Assembly: GCA_029555025.1 (NCBI GenBank)
Contig: JAKPTZ010000016.1
Location: 54,515-118,514 of the forward strand
Source: Deltaproteobacteria bacterium
GTDB taxonomy: Bacteria; Myxococcota_A; UBA9042; DTJE01
Direction: 5' to 3'
Length of the DNA stretch: 64,000 nt
Under the pieces are notes generated by a model. The model did no database searches, had not been told where the DNA came from, and saw only the letters and a list, made by a program, of their open reading frames with translations. Of the stretch, positions 37,921 through 47,335 are shown in pieces. Every line of letters starts with the position of its first letter. Within the stretch, counting starts at the first letter, position 1. The position numbers and the translations under genes were made by a program.

Positions 37921-38449
37921 AATGGCTGTCCCAGCAATATGTGTAGTCGGGATCGTTTGCGATAAAACTGAAGGCGCACTCCTCGCTGTTCCTCATTTCT
38001 GCCTCGACTTCAGGCAGACAATCGATGTATCCATTCGCGCAATCAATGTATTTTTGGGGGATGTTTAGAGAAGCGCATTCCGGTGAAATGTCCACTCCGG
38101 CCTCATAGGACTTGCATTCCACCCAGCCGCAGTAGAAACAGTCCGACGAGCCGGTTATGCAACAAGCACTCCCGTCGGCATTGCAAAACCATGAAAACAT
38201 AGTATTCGCGCCATTCTTGCAAAGGTTTTCAGGAGGTCCCCAACAGTCGTCACCGTATGTGTAGTCCTGCGGGAAATGCAAATGCCGACAGGTGGTTCCA
38301 TCAGAGCTTTCAGCGTCCAGAACACCAACCTCCAGCTCGCCACTATCCTGCTTTCCAACCTGAGACTCATCGACGGTTCCTGAATCCGATGAACAAGAAA
38401 CAAACGACACAGACAACAGACTCAAAAACAGAATCGAATTGGTTTTCAT
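37913..38449 (-). CDS. Low-GC Cys-rich lipoprotein of unknown function
   Basis: The 178-residue protein starts at ATG 38449 with a perfect AGGAGG five bases upstream. Its lipoprotein signal ends SFVSC (Cys19) and a short acidic tether follows. The mature domain has about 14 Cys residues (CCITGSSDCFYCGWVECKSY and others) and no recognised fold. Its GC content and codon use are visibly lower than those of most neighbours, and it is flanked on both sides by possible coding remnants. This suggests recent acquisition or an accessory locus. Confidence 0.75.
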   Translation of the reverse strand: MKTNSILFLSLLSVSFVSCSSDSGTVDESQVGKQDSGELEVGVLDAESSDGTTCRHLHFPQDYTYGDDCWGPPENLCKNGANTMFSWFCNADGSACCITGSSDCFYCGWVECKSYEAGVDISPECASLNIPQKYIDCANGYIDCLPEVEAEMRNSEECAFSFIANDPDYTYCWDSHLD

Positions 38450-38934
38450 GATGACCTCCTGGAATTCAGTTGACATCGTTGTCATTCATACAAATTCGCA
38501 ACTTGATCTGCAAGACCTTTTTGTGACATTTGCAATATTGATCTGAATGTCATTTTTGGTCTTGTCCCCCAAACAAGGTTGACAATTTTGCAGCGGGCCA
38601 GTGGCAGTCATCCGTACCAGGAATGTCCGGGAGTCTGCATTCACGACACAAACGGCAACATTGACCGCGGTGCTGAAACATGTCAGGACCTGTTTGATTT
38701 CTACGATTCGGGCAATTGACCTGGCCTCGGGACGAGTTGAGCGAAGCGGCGAAGGTTTCAGGCAGTTCAGGGCTCAGAATTTAGCCTGGGTTCCGCCTTC
38801 GCCCGTCGGGCTTGGACGTGATGAAGGGGTACTGCATCCAGGGCAACGTTTCAATCAGGAATTTCGGCAATCAACAGATGCCGCGGGAATCAAATTGGGC
38901 TATGCTTTGCCGGTATCACTGGCGGGTGAGATTC
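38450..38934. other. 485-base intergenic region
   Basis: The region separates two divergent lipoprotein genes. Its left ~150 bases are AT-rich. Its centre holds a possible coding remnant (38591-38719). The right part (38720-38934) is GC-rich again and shows no supported gene, although open frames run through it into the next gene. No convincing promoter or terminator was identified by eye. Confidence 0.6.
38591..38719 (+). pseudogene. Possible C-terminal remnant of a Cys-containing protein
   Basis: A plus-strand frame from 38591 to the TGA at 38717-38719 encodes QRASGSHPYQECPGVC followed by IHDTNGNIDRGAETCQDLFD and FYDSGN. The frame continues open upstream into AT-rich sequence with no credible start. 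The amino-acid composition looks protein-like, with three Cys and acidic residues typical of this region, but the piece is short. It may be the tail of a gene lost when the neighbouring low-GC lipoprotein was gained. Confidence 0.25.
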
Positions 38935-40320
38935 ATGAAAAGCCTGAGCGTTCCTGTTGTCCTTCTGACGTTCCTGATGGCCGTTGGCTGCGGTTCCGGC
39001 AACGGCGACAATGATATCGGCGAAGGCGATGTCGTAATCGACACGGATGTATCGCTTCCCGATACCGGCGGCCCGGACTCAATTACGGATGTCGAACGTG
39101 ATGTGATCGCGCCCGACAATGGCGGCCAGGACACAGGCCTCCCGGATGAGGGCACGCCGGATGCCGCCGACGCATCGGTTGACCAGAGCCAGGGCGACAC
39201 GCCCCCCGATGGCATCGAGGATGCCGACGAGGACGCCGCAACACCGCCCGAAAATCCCTGGAAGATGATGTCCATCCGCATCGAGGACGAAGTTGTTCGC
39301 GGCACGTCAATCATGAATCCGGTTGATGGCATGACGTTCGGCTTCAATCCGGTAACCGATGAATACCTGACACAGTTCACCCACGACTGGAAAGACCCGC
39401 TGATTTCATACGCATGGCACCTTGACGAGTCTTCCGGGGTACACACCCGGAAGGTCCTTGAAGGCAGCCCGTGGGCCGATGGCACCAATTTCTGCATGGA
39501 CGAGGACTGGTGCCAGTTCATCGCATGGGACGCCGGTGCCGGCGAATGGATCGTCATGGGCCCGCGTTCGCCCGGCCTGATGCGCATCGACACATCCTGG
39601 CGCGCCACGCCGGTGCCCCTTGCCGCCGGCGACGACGGCCAGCCGCCGAACGGTGGAATCAGCTATTCCCACCTGTTCATCGGTGACGCGTTTTTCGTTT
39701 ATGGCTGGATTACCGGTTCTGGTTTCAGCGACACGCTTCTGAAGTTCGAGCTTGGAACCGCCGACTGGTCAACCGTTCTTCCAGGACTTCTTCCCGTATT
39801 CTCGAACTGCCTGGCCTTCGATCCCGTCGAAAACGTCTTGATAAGCGTTGGCGGCCTGACGACCGAGGATGGCGGTGAAACCAGTTACCCGCTTGACAGG
39901 ATTCAGATAATCGACCTTGACGGCCCGTCGGCAAGCACGCTGGATCTGCCGGAGGGTCTGCTGGGCCGGGAAGGCTTCAGTTGCGCGATCGACGGCGCGA
40001 CCGGTCATCTGTACGTCTTCGGCGGCGCCAAAATCGAGGACAACTGGGATGAAAGGCTGAACACCTATCACAACGACCTGTGGTCATGGGACGGCACGAA
40101 CTGGACCAATCTCATCCCGGACGGCCCGACCGGAACCTTCCGCCAGTACGGGGAGTCCTGGTCGCTGGTCGGCGACAAGACGCTTCCGAACTTCGGAAAG
40201 AACATCGGGCGCATGGTCTATGACGAAAACAGTTCAAAACCGCGCCTGATCCTGATGGGCGACGTTCCCGGCACGGCAACCCAGATTTACACACTCACAC
40301 TCTCGGACATCGGCCTCTAG
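38935..40320 (+). CDS. Lipoprotein with Kelch-like beta-propeller features
   Basis: The 461-residue protein starts at ATG 38935, four bases after GGTGAG, with a signal ending MAVGC (Cys19). An Asp-rich tether runs to about residue 100. The remainder contains repeated beta-propeller-like phrases (DPVENVLISVGG, GATGHLYVFGGAK, NDLWSWDGTNWTNL, MVYDENSSKPRLILMGD) typical of Kelch-type or galactose-oxidase-like blades. No catalytic residues can be assigned. It is probably a surface binding protein. It lies 38 bases before an MFS transporter in the same direction, though a functional link is not obvious. Confidence 0.7.
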   Translation: MKSLSVPVVLLTFLMAVGCGSGNGDNDIGEGDVVIDTDVSLPDTGGPDSITDVERDVIAPDNGGQDTGLPDEGTPDAADASVDQSQGDTPPDGIEDADEDAATPPENPWKMMSIRIEDEVVRGTSIMNPVDGMTFGFNPVTDEYLTQFTHDWKDPLISYAWHLDESSGVHTRKVLEGSPWADGTNFCMDEDWCQFIAWDAGAGEWIVMGPRSPGLMRIDTSWRATPVPLAAGDDGQPPNGGISYSHLFIGDAFFVYGWITGSGFSDTLLKFELGTADWSTVLPGLLPVFSNCLAFDPVENVLISVGGLTTEDGGETSYPLDRIQIIDLDGPSASTLDLPEGLLGREGFSCAIDGATGHLYVFGGAKIEDNWDERLNTYHNDLWSWDGTNWTNLIPDGPTGTFRQYGESWSLVGDKTLPNFGKNIGRMVYDENSSKPRLILMGDVPGTATQIYTLTLSDIGL

Positions 40321-40358
40321 CCGCCGGCCGCCACCGTATGCCGCAAGGCCACAACACC

Positions 40359-41762
40359 ATGAACGATCCCAGGAAACCGGAAAAAACCGAGCTTTACGGA
40401 ATCCTGACCACGACCACGGCGACGTTCCTGACGTCATTCGCCGGCTCGTCTTCAAACATCGCCCTTCCGACCATCGGCGCGCATTTCGGGCTGGACGCCG
40501 TGGATCTGGGCTGGATTGCGCTTTCCTACATGCTGGCAACGGCGGCTCTTGTGCTGCCGATGGGCCGGCTTGGCGACATACATGGTCGTCGCCGGGTATT
40601 CATCATCGGGGTCACCATCTTCACGGTTGCGTCGGCCCTTTGCGCCCTTCCCTTCGACTTCGGGTTCCTTCTTGCCGCCCGCGTGCTTCAGGGTGTCGGG
40701 GCCTCGATGCAGTTCGCGACCGGCATGGCCATGACGACGAGCATCTTTCCGGCGGCCCGCCGCGGCGCCGCACTCGGGATCAACACGGCGTCGGTATATG
40801 TGGGACTGTCCGTCGGCCCGACGTTCGGGGGCTGGCTGACCCATGCATTCGGCTGGCACAGCGTCTTCTGGGCCTGCGTCCCGGTCGGGGCCGTCGTCCT
40901 TTTCATTTCCGCGCTGCTGCTGAAAGGTGAATGGAAGGACGCCGAAGGCGAGTCCTTTGACCTGGCCGGGTCCCTGGTGCTTGGGGCCGGGCTTGTCTGC
41001 CTGCTGCTCGGGCTCACCTGGATAACCAGGCCGGCCGGCCTTGCGCTGATCGGCTGCGCGGGGGCGCTGTTCCTGCTGCTGGCATTCATCGAGAACCGCG
41101 TGCCACAGCCGATTCTGAACATGCGCCTGTTTTACGGAAACCGGGCGTTCACTTTCAGCAACATCGCGGCATTAATCAATTACATGGCAACATTCGGGGT
41201 CGGATTCCTGTTAAGCCTTTACCTGCAGAACATCCGTGGACTGACCCCGCAGGCCGCCGGGACGATACTGCTTACCCAGCCCATTGTTCAGGCCGTCTTT
41301 TCCCCGCTTGCCGGACGTCTTTCGGACCGTGTCGAGCCGACGATACTTGCCAGCCTCGGGATGGCGGTCACCGCGTGCGGATTGATTGCGCTTTCATTCG
41401 TGACGATCGGGACCGGGCTGCCCATGATCGTGGCTTGCCTGATGACGCTCGGGGCCGGATTCGCCCTGTTCTCATCCCCGAATACCAACGCGGTCATGCG
41501 CAGCCTGCCGCGAAAGTGGTTTGGAATCGGCTCGGCAACCCTTTCCACGATGCGTATCGTCGGCCAGATCTTGTCGCTTGGCATTGCCACGGTCATGTTC
41601 GGCGTCATGCTTGGCAACGCGCGCATCGACCAGACGGTTCGAACCGAATTCATGGAAGGCATCAGCCTGACTTTCCGCATCTTCGGGGGACTGTGCCTGG
41701 TCGGGATCATCTTTTCGATGAACCGTGGCAACGTCCTGACCGGCAAGGGCAACCTGGACTGA
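40359..41762 (+). CDS. MFS transporter, DHA2 (EmrB/QacA-like) family
   Basis: The 467-residue inner-membrane protein has about 14 hydrophobic helices. The family motifs include GRLGDIHGRRRVFIIG (motif A) after helix 2 and LSVGPTFGGWLTHAFGWHSVF (motif C region) in helix 5. Members are proton-driven drug or metabolite exporters. I use ATG 40359, where AAGG lies upstream and the sequence reads MNDPRKPEKTELYGIL. ATG 40338 would add seven residues. It is convergent with the next gene; the stop codons are four bases apart within a 12-bp palindrome (41759-41770). Confidence 0.88.
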   Translation: MNDPRKPEKTELYGILTTTTATFLTSFAGSSSNIALPTIGAHFGLDAVDLGWIALSYMLATAALVLPMGRLGDIHGRRRVFIIGVTIFTVASALCALPFDFGFLLAARVLQGVGASMQFATGMAMTTSIFPAARRGAALGINTASVYVGLSVGPTFGGWLTHAFGWHSVFWACVPVGAVVLFISALLLKGEWKDAEGESFDLAGSLVLGAGLVCLLLGLTWITRPAGLALIGCAGALFLLLAFIENRVPQPILNMRLFYGNRAFTFSNIAALINYMATFGVGFLLSLYLQNIRGLTPQAAGTILLTQPIVQAVFSPLAGRLSDRVEPTILASLGMAVTACGLIALSFVTIGTGLPMIVACLMTLGAGFALFSSPNTNAVMRSLPRKWFGIGSATLSTMRIVGQILSLGIATVMFGVMLGNARIDQTVRTEFMEGISLTFRIFGGLCLVGIIFSMNRGNVLTGKGNLD

Positions 41763-41766
41763 CGCG

Positions 41767-44325
41767 TCAGCGGTTCCGCATGTACTCACGATGGCCGTTC
41801 ACGACCGTGGTCGCGGCCCTGCGACCCATGATCCTGTAAAGTGCGTCGATTTCCCGAAGTTCGAACACCCTTTCCGATCTCGGGCCGGTGGTTGCGGACA
41901 CGGAACGCGGCAGACTCGAAACGGCCTGCGGGTTAAGCAGGACCAGGGGATCCCCCTGAATCATCATGCCAAGCCACCAGTCGTCGAATATAGGGTCCGG
42001 AAGGCCATAGGCATCCCGGTTTGCCCAGGTGTCGTCGAACCACATGCGCAGCGCCTGGCCCGTGCCATGGCCAGCCAGCATCGCCCCGTGCAGCACGTCT
42101 GGATTGAAGATGCCGCCCGTCTTGGTGCTTCCGACGGTCGCCAGTCCATAGCGTGAATGAACGTACTCGGTCGCGATGTTTCCCATCGGCTCGGTATAGC
42201 GGCTGATCGAGCAGTCGAAAAGGTTGAAAAACGATCCGCTGACATCTGCCGCCACAAGTTCCTGCAGGGACAGGATGTTGTCCGGGTTCGGGCTGAAGTT
42301 GTCGTCAAAATAGATCTGCTGGGGATCCGAATGAATCCACTGATAGACGAATTCGGCGCCGCCGCCGGACATAACCTCGAGATAATCGGTCTTGTCGGTG
42401 TTGTCGGACCACTCCCGGCGGATGTAGTTGTCACCATAGACTGATTCCAGACCCCATTCCTGGTTCGTCGTGGATCCGTCCGGCACGCCGTAGGAGTTTG
42501 CCCCGTTCCAGTCGTCGTCAATAAACGAAAAGAAATTCCGGGGGTTGAAAAAGCTGCCGTTCTGCCGGTATTCATGAAGCCTTGCGAAATAAGACTTCAT
42601 TCTTTCAACGCCGCCGACCAGGCGGGCCGAGAAGATCTCCAGGGCGAAGTCGGAATGGCCGTCAAAAATCCCGTTGCCGTCATCGTCGCGCCACTGGTTG
42701 TCCAGATCCTGGAAGAAGAGTTCCGTCGGAAATTCCTCGTGCATGATGCCGATGTCGCCGCCGTAATCGGAATCCTGCTCGTACCACGCCGACGGCAGGT
42801 CGCCGACCAGGAACACCCCGCGCAGGCAGTCATCTTCCCCGACGCACCGATTCATGAAGCTGTCGATGATGATGTCCCGCATCATGACGTGATCGCCGGG
42901 CATCCAGTACCGTACGGCCGGAACAAGAGTGTCGTCCTGATTCACCACATCCTGGACATAAGTGGCCAGTTCGTCGTCAAGCTGACCTTTCAGCCTGCGA
43001 TCAACCAGGATCAGGTAGTTGTGATCATTCAACTGCGGCGCAACCGTGTCGGTGTTGAATGTCCAGACCCTGCCTGGCACGAGGTTGCCTTCGTCGTCAC
43101 GGACATCCACCCGCCAGAAGTACGTAGTGTCGGGCACAAGGTTCGGCTGGTACGAAACCGACTGGATCGGACCGGCAACCTTCGCGAGCGTCATACGATC
43201 GGTTCCAAGCCACACGTCGAAAGAAACGGTGCCGCCGTCGGCATCGCCGGAAGAACCCCACTGAAGCGCCGTCCCGACAGCGGCCACGGCCTCCGCGCCG
43301 TCTGGCGGGAATTCCACGGCGGCCTGTCCCGGATACTGATCTATGTCGCCGGCCGTGCACGGCCTTTCCTTGGTCGTCATTCCGACCACGTCGTAACAGG
43401 TACAGGCCTGGTGGTACTGGGAAACGCCGAACGATTTGGAGATGACCGACCGGTCGCCGGTGACGTACGAATTCACCATCAACCCGACCGGACTTCCCGG
43501 CTGAAGCGTATCCGGACCGAAATAGACCCTCATCTTCGAAAGCGAGGGACTGTCGCCGACCATCGCGGGACACGAAACCCAGACCCCGCGGAACATCCCC
43601 GTCCGATAGACGACGAATGGAGCGTATTCCCCGCTGATCTCGTCGATTCCGTTTTCCTTCATCCATTGCATGGTTGAAAGCATCGGATACAGGTTCAACG
43701 TATAGATGTCGCCGCTGACAACGTCCGTCCCGCCACCATTGATGAAAATCCACGAATCGTCATAACCGTCAATGGGATACAGCACCGCGAACGTGTCACC
43801 GCGTTCTTCAAGACGCACGACATCCCCGGAAGGAAGAACCAGTTCCGACTGTATGATCCAGGCCAGATCGGAAGGATTCGGGCCGGCGGCCGGATACTCG
43901 GCCATCAGGGGCGTCACGATCCTGAGCGTGAATCCAAGGGACGGCTGCAGAAAGGCGGGATCCAGCGCCCTGTCGATTTCGGCGATCGCCTGTGGAAGTT
44001 CACCGGTGCCGGAATCGCCGGCGTCACCAGCCGAACCGTCAAGTCCGGGGTCTTCGGCGTCCAGCCCGTCGCCGGCAACGTCCGGTTCGACATCTGCGGA
44101 AATGTCCTGCCGGGCATCCTGATGCCCTTCCGCATCCGTCAAAGCATCCGGAAGATTCGCGTCGAACGAATCCGGATTCGGCACAAGGTCGCCTTCGGCG
44201 GAATCGCCCGAAACGACTTCCTCCGACACGACGTCGGTATCGTCGGCCGAACCTGTGCCCCCGCAACCGAAGGACGCCGCCAGAACGAAGAAGCCGGCCG
44301 CCGAAACAAGTCTTGCAATCGTCAT
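41767..44325 (-). CDS. Lipoprotein with FN3-like and gingipain-type (peptidase C25-like) domains
   Basis: The 852-residue protein starts at ATG 44325 with a signal ending SFGC (Cys21). A ~90-residue Asp-rich tether follows. Residues ~375-460 form a fibronectin-III-like module ending TTYFWRVDVRDDEGNLV...VWTFNT. The C-terminal half resembles clan CD cysteine peptidases of the gingipain family. It has GVFLVGDLPSAWYE, QWIHSDPQQI with His665, FFNLFDCSISRYTE with Cys705, and GLATVGSTKTGG. The His-then-Cys order and spacing fit a C25 dyad, although the usual HG is replaced by HS. Secreted protease activity is therefore plausible but not certain. Confidence 0.68.
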   Translation of the reverse strand: MTIARLVSAAGFFVLAASFGCGGTGSADDTDVVSEEVVSGDSAEGDLVPNPDSFDANLPDALTDAEGHQDARQDISADVEPDVAGDGLDAEDPGLDGSAGDAGDSGTGELPQAIAEIDRALDPAFLQPSLGFTLRIVTPLMAEYPAAGPNPSDLAWIIQSELVLPSGDVVRLEERGDTFAVLYPIDGYDDSWIFINGGGTDVVSGDIYTLNLYPMLSTMQWMKENGIDEISGEYAPFVVYRTGMFRGVWVSCPAMVGDSPSLSKMRVYFGPDTLQPGSPVGLMVNSYVTGDRSVISKSFGVSQYHQACTCYDVVGMTTKERPCTAGDIDQYPGQAAVEFPPDGAEAVAAVGTALQWGSSGDADGGTVSFDVWLGTDRMTLAKVAGPIQSVSYQPNLVPDTTYFWRVDVRDDEGNLVPGRVWTFNTDTVAPQLNDHNYLILVDRRLKGQLDDELATYVQDVVNQDDTLVPAVRYWMPGDHVMMRDIIIDSFMNRCVGEDDCLRGVFLVGDLPSAWYEQDSDYGGDIGIMHEEFPTELFFQDLDNQWRDDDGNGIFDGHSDFALEIFSARLVGGVERMKSYFARLHEYRQNGSFFNPRNFFSFIDDDWNGANSYGVPDGSTTNQEWGLESVYGDNYIRREWSDNTDKTDYLEVMSGGGAEFVYQWIHSDPQQIYFDDNFSPNPDNILSLQELVAADVSGSFFNLFDCSISRYTEPMGNIATEYVHSRYGLATVGSTKTGGIFNPDVLHGAMLAGHGTGQALRMWFDDTWANRDAYGLPDPIFDDWWLGMMIQGDPLVLLNPQAVSSLPRSVSATTGPRSERVFELREIDALYRIMGRRAATTVVNGHREYMRNR

Positions 44326-44454
44326 GAATTCAGGTTCCCGAAAGATTCCGGGCGGAATGATACCAGAATCCACCGATGCCCTGTGACGCCAATCAGGAAG
44401 GCAAGTCTTTACACAATCACATCCCCGCGAATTTTTGACAGTTTCTGCCAGTTC

Positions 44455-44483
44455 TTGACCGAATCCGCGGAAACCCTTAATCT
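44455..44483 (+). promoter_or_regulatory. Candidate sigma70-type promoter of the glucosaminidase gene
   Basis: TTGACC (44455-44460) and TAATCT (44478-44483) are separated by exactly 17 bases. The -35 matches at 5 of 6 positions and the -10 at 3 of 6. Transcription would start near 44490, just before the palindrome at 44499-44516. Confidence 0.35.
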
Positions 44484-44498
44484 GACGGACAGTTACAG

Positions 44499-44516
44499 CC
44501 GGGATGACCATCCCGG
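44499..44516. promoter_or_regulatory. Perfect 8-2-8 palindrome in the glucosaminidase leader
   Basis: CCGGGATG-AC-CATCCCGG is a perfect inverted repeat 30 bases before the start codon of the GH2 gene. It could be a repressor operator placed just after the transcription start, or an RNA hairpin. No second copy was noticed upstream of the other glycosidase genes. Confidence 0.5.
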
Positions 44517-44546
44517 AAACTTATCGTCAGCTTGAAGGGGCCTTTG

Positions 44547-47246
44547 ATGACAGTCACTGGAATTCGAAAATTTTCCGCGACCGTGCTTGCGACCATTGCT
44601 TTGGTGGCGTGCCAGGGGGGCGACCCGGAAGTCCCCGTCGGTCACGAAACCGTCAATCTTTCGCAATGGGCCATCGCGTCTTCCCAGGGCCTTGATGCGG
44701 ACGGCGCGGCGATCTCGACCCCCGGATTCGACGACTCCGGGTGGATCCCGGCGACCGTCCCCGGAACTGTCGCCGGCAGCCAGATGGACGCCGGGCTGCT
44801 TGGAAACCCGTTTTTCGGCACCGCGCTGCAGGAAGTCCCCGGTTGGACGTACAGCTTCCTTCCGATGCCCGAGGACAGCCCATACCGCCACGCCTGGTGG
44901 TACAGGACCGAAGTCACGGTGCCCGAGGTCTCGAACCGGGAAACGCGGGTCAGGCTGGTATTCGAGGGGATCAACTGGTCGGCCGACATCTGGGTCAACG
45001 GCAGGATGATCTCTTCCGCCGACACCACGAAGGGCACCTTCCGGGAATTTCGCCTGGATATAACAGACGTCTGCGAACCTGGCGCGAACTGTGCGATTGC
45101 CGCAAAGGTCAACGTGCCGGACATATTCGCGGACCTTGCCATCTACTGGGTTGACTGGAATCCGGAGCCGCCCGACTACAACATGGGCCTGTGGATGCCG
45201 GCGCGACTCGATGCCGGCGGTGCCGTGACGATCATCGACCCGGCAATCCTGACCGACATCAGGGACGACGGCTCGGCATGGCTGACCCTGGTCGCCGATC
45301 TGGAAAACGGTTCTGATCGCGCGGTTGATGTCGAACTTGTCGCCGAATTCGATGGACGCAGGCTCACGGTGCCGGTCAGCGTGGGCCCGCGGCAGGTTGT
45401 CGAAGTCATCCGAACCCCGGCCGAAATCGCGGATCTGAAGCTGGAATCGCCAATCCTGTGGTGGCCCTATCATTACGGTACACCGCATCTTTACGATGCG
45501 AAGGTTTCGGCGATTGTTGACGGAACCGTGTCCGACTCGACCAGCTTCGCCTTCGGCGTGCGCGAGGTCACCGCCGTACACACGAATCCCGGAAGCATCC
45601 AGTTCTTCATCAACGGCAGGCCAATCCTTATTCGCGGCGCCGGTTGGGCCCCCGACATGCTCCTGCGGCACGATCCGGCCCGCGACCTGGCCGAACTCTC
45701 GTACGTCAGGGATCTTGGCCTGAACACCGTTCGCCTTGAAGGAAAGCTGGAAGACCATGCCTTTTACGACCTGGCCGACCGCATGGGTATCCTGCTGATG
45801 CCGGGCTGGTGCTGCTGCGACACATGGGAATCGTGGGATACGTGGGATCAGGAAGACTATTTCATTGCCGACGAAAGCATCCTGAACCAGTTGCGCAGGC
45901 TCCGCAGGCACGCAAGCGTCTTTACCTGGCTCAACGGCTCGGATTTCCATCCGCCGCCGGACGTTGAACAGATGTACCTGGAAACGGCCGCCAGGGCCAG
46001 GTGGAACCTGCCGATCGTGTCGAACGCCACCGAGACGCCGTCAACGGTTTCCGGCCCCAGCGGAATGAAGATGACCGGACCTTATAACTGGGTTCCACCG
46101 AAGTACTGGTATGTATCGGTGCCCGAGGATCCGGCCGCGCTGGCCGACGAAATCGACTGGCCATGGCTTTACGGCGGGGCATACGGATTCAACAGCGAGT
46201 CAAGCCCCGGGCCGGCCGTTCCGCCTCTGGACAGCATGTTGAAGATGCTGCCGGAAGAAGACATATGGCCGGTCAAGGATCCATTCCTGTTTCATTCCGG
46301 CGGCACTTCGACCGCGCGCGAACGCATGAAGGTTTTCAACGACGCCCTTGCCGCCAGGCTGGGCGCCCCGACCGATGCCGCGGACTACACGTTCAAGGCC
46401 CAGGTCATGGCATACGAGTCCCATCGCGCCATGTTCGAGGCGCAGGGACGCAACAAGTACTTCGCAACCGGCCACATCCAGTGGATGCTTAACAACGCGT
46501 GGCCGGGAACCATCTGGAACCTTTACGATTATTACCTGCGGCCGGCCGGCAGCTATTTCGGCTCCAAGAAGGCCTTGGCCCCGTTGCACGTGCAGTACTC
46601 GTACGACGACGAGTCGATCTGGGTCGTCAACTCCACGCTGACTGAATTTAAGGATTTGACGATATCCGCGACCATCTGGAACCTGGACGGGAAAATCGCA
46701 TATTCATCGACATCGGATCCCTTCGACGTGCCGCCCGACGGCAACCAGGAAGTAATGTCCCGGGTGATTCCGGCGTCCGCACCGTTGACTGACCTTGACC
46801 AGGTTCACTTCATCGATCTTCGGGCGTTCGACTCGGCGGGAAACGAAATCGACCGCAACATCTACTGGGTTTCAACGGTTTCCGACACCTTCGACATGGT
46901 CTATCGCGATTACGAACTGCCCCAGGTTGAAGTGGCCGACATGACCGACCTGGCCGCCATTCCCGAGGCCGTCCTTTCGATTCCGGACTTCACGACGCGA
47001 ACGTCCGGCGACAGGCGGATCATCACGCAGAAATTGAAAAACACCGGGGAATCAATCGCATTCTTCATCGAAACACTGCTTGTCGATCTCGACTCCGGCG
47101 AACCGGTCCTGCCGGCAATCTACAGCGACAACTACGTGACCCTGATGCCGGGCGAGGAAATCGAGATCACGGTTTCGGTTGCGGCCGGGCCGACTGCCGC
47201 GCTCAGACTCGGGACACGCGTGTCCGGATGGAACGTGCGGCCCTGA
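44547..47246 (+). CDS. Exo-beta-D-glucosaminidase lipoprotein (GH2, CsxA-like)
   Basis: The 899-residue protein starts at ATG 44547, six bases after AAGGGG, with a signal ending IALVAC (Cys22) and almost no Asp tether. It has the GH2 architecture: sugar-binding jelly roll, immunoglobulin-like domains, then a TIM barrel. Motifs match the chitosan-degrading CsxA subgroup: RGAGWAPDMLLR, LMPGWCCCDTWESWD, WLNGSDFHPPPD with Asp466, GPSGMKMTGPYNWVPP, and GGAYGFNSESSPGP with Glu551. These acidic residues correspond to the CsxA catalytic pair. It would release GlcN from the non-reducing end of chitosan-type oligomers. It is followed by another glycosidase lipoprotein. Confidence 0.88.
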   Translation: MTVTGIRKFSATVLATIALVACQGGDPEVPVGHETVNLSQWAIASSQGLDADGAAISTPGFDDSGWIPATVPGTVAGSQMDAGLLGNPFFGTALQEVPGWTYSFLPMPEDSPYRHAWWYRTEVTVPEVSNRETRVRLVFEGINWSADIWVNGRMISSADTTKGTFREFRLDITDVCEPGANCAIAAKVNVPDIFADLAIYWVDWNPEPPDYNMGLWMPARLDAGGAVTIIDPAILTDIRDDGSAWLTLVADLENGSDRAVDVELVAEFDGRRLTVPVSVGPRQVVEVIRTPAEIADLKLESPILWWPYHYGTPHLYDAKVSAIVDGTVSDSTSFAFGVREVTAVHTNPGSIQFFINGRPILIRGAGWAPDMLLRHDPARDLAELSYVRDLGLNTVRLEGKLEDHAFYDLADRMGILLMPGWCCCDTWESWDTWDQEDYFIADESILNQLRRLRRHASVFTWLNGSDFHPPPDVEQMYLETAARARWNLPIVSNATETPSTVSGPSGMKMTGPYNWVPPKYWYVSVPEDPAALADEIDWPWLYGGAYGFNSESSPGPAVPPLDSMLKMLPEEDIWPVKDPFLFHSGGTSTARERMKVFNDALAARLGAPTDAADYTFKAQVMAYESHRAMFEAQGRNKYFATGHIQWMLNNAWPGTIWNLYDYYLRPAGSYFGSKKALAPLHVQYSYDDESIWVVNSTLTEFKDLTISATIWNLDGKIAYSSTSDPFDVPPDGNQEVMSRVIPASAPLTDLDQVHFIDLRAFDSAGNEIDRNIYWVSTVSDTFDMVYRDYELPQVEVADMTDLAAIPEAVLSIPDFTTRTSGDRRIITQKLKNTGESIAFFIETLLVDLDSGEPVLPAIYSDNYVTLMPGEEIEITVSVAAGPTAALRLGTRVSGWNVRP

Positions 47247-47280
47247 CGCACGGGCCCGGACGACGGTCATCCGCTCTGAA

Positions 47281-47309
47281 TTGACGTGCCGGAAAGGCAA
47301 AACTATCAT
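47281..47309 (+). promoter_or_regulatory. Candidate sigma70-type promoter of the (alpha/alpha)6 glycosidase gene
   Basis: TTGACG (47281-47286) and TATCAT (47304-47309) are exactly 17 bases apart, each matching the consensus at 5 of 6 positions. Transcription would start near 47316, about 20 bases before the start codon. This suggests the gene has its own promoter even though it lies only 89 bases after the GH2 gene. Confidence 0.55.
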
Positions 47310-47335
47310 CACGCCAACCCATCGTGGATTTCATC

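Noticed and set aside
38601..39014. Plus-strand frame overlapping the start of the Kelch-like lipoprotein
   Set aside because: It overlaps a gene with a clear signal peptide and has no ribosome-binding site. The remnant at 38591-38719 is in a different frame and is more protein-like.
41759..41770. CTGACGCGTCAG palindrome as a terminator or operator
   Set aside because: It arises from two convergent stop codons placed four bases apart. The arms are short and there is no T-run.
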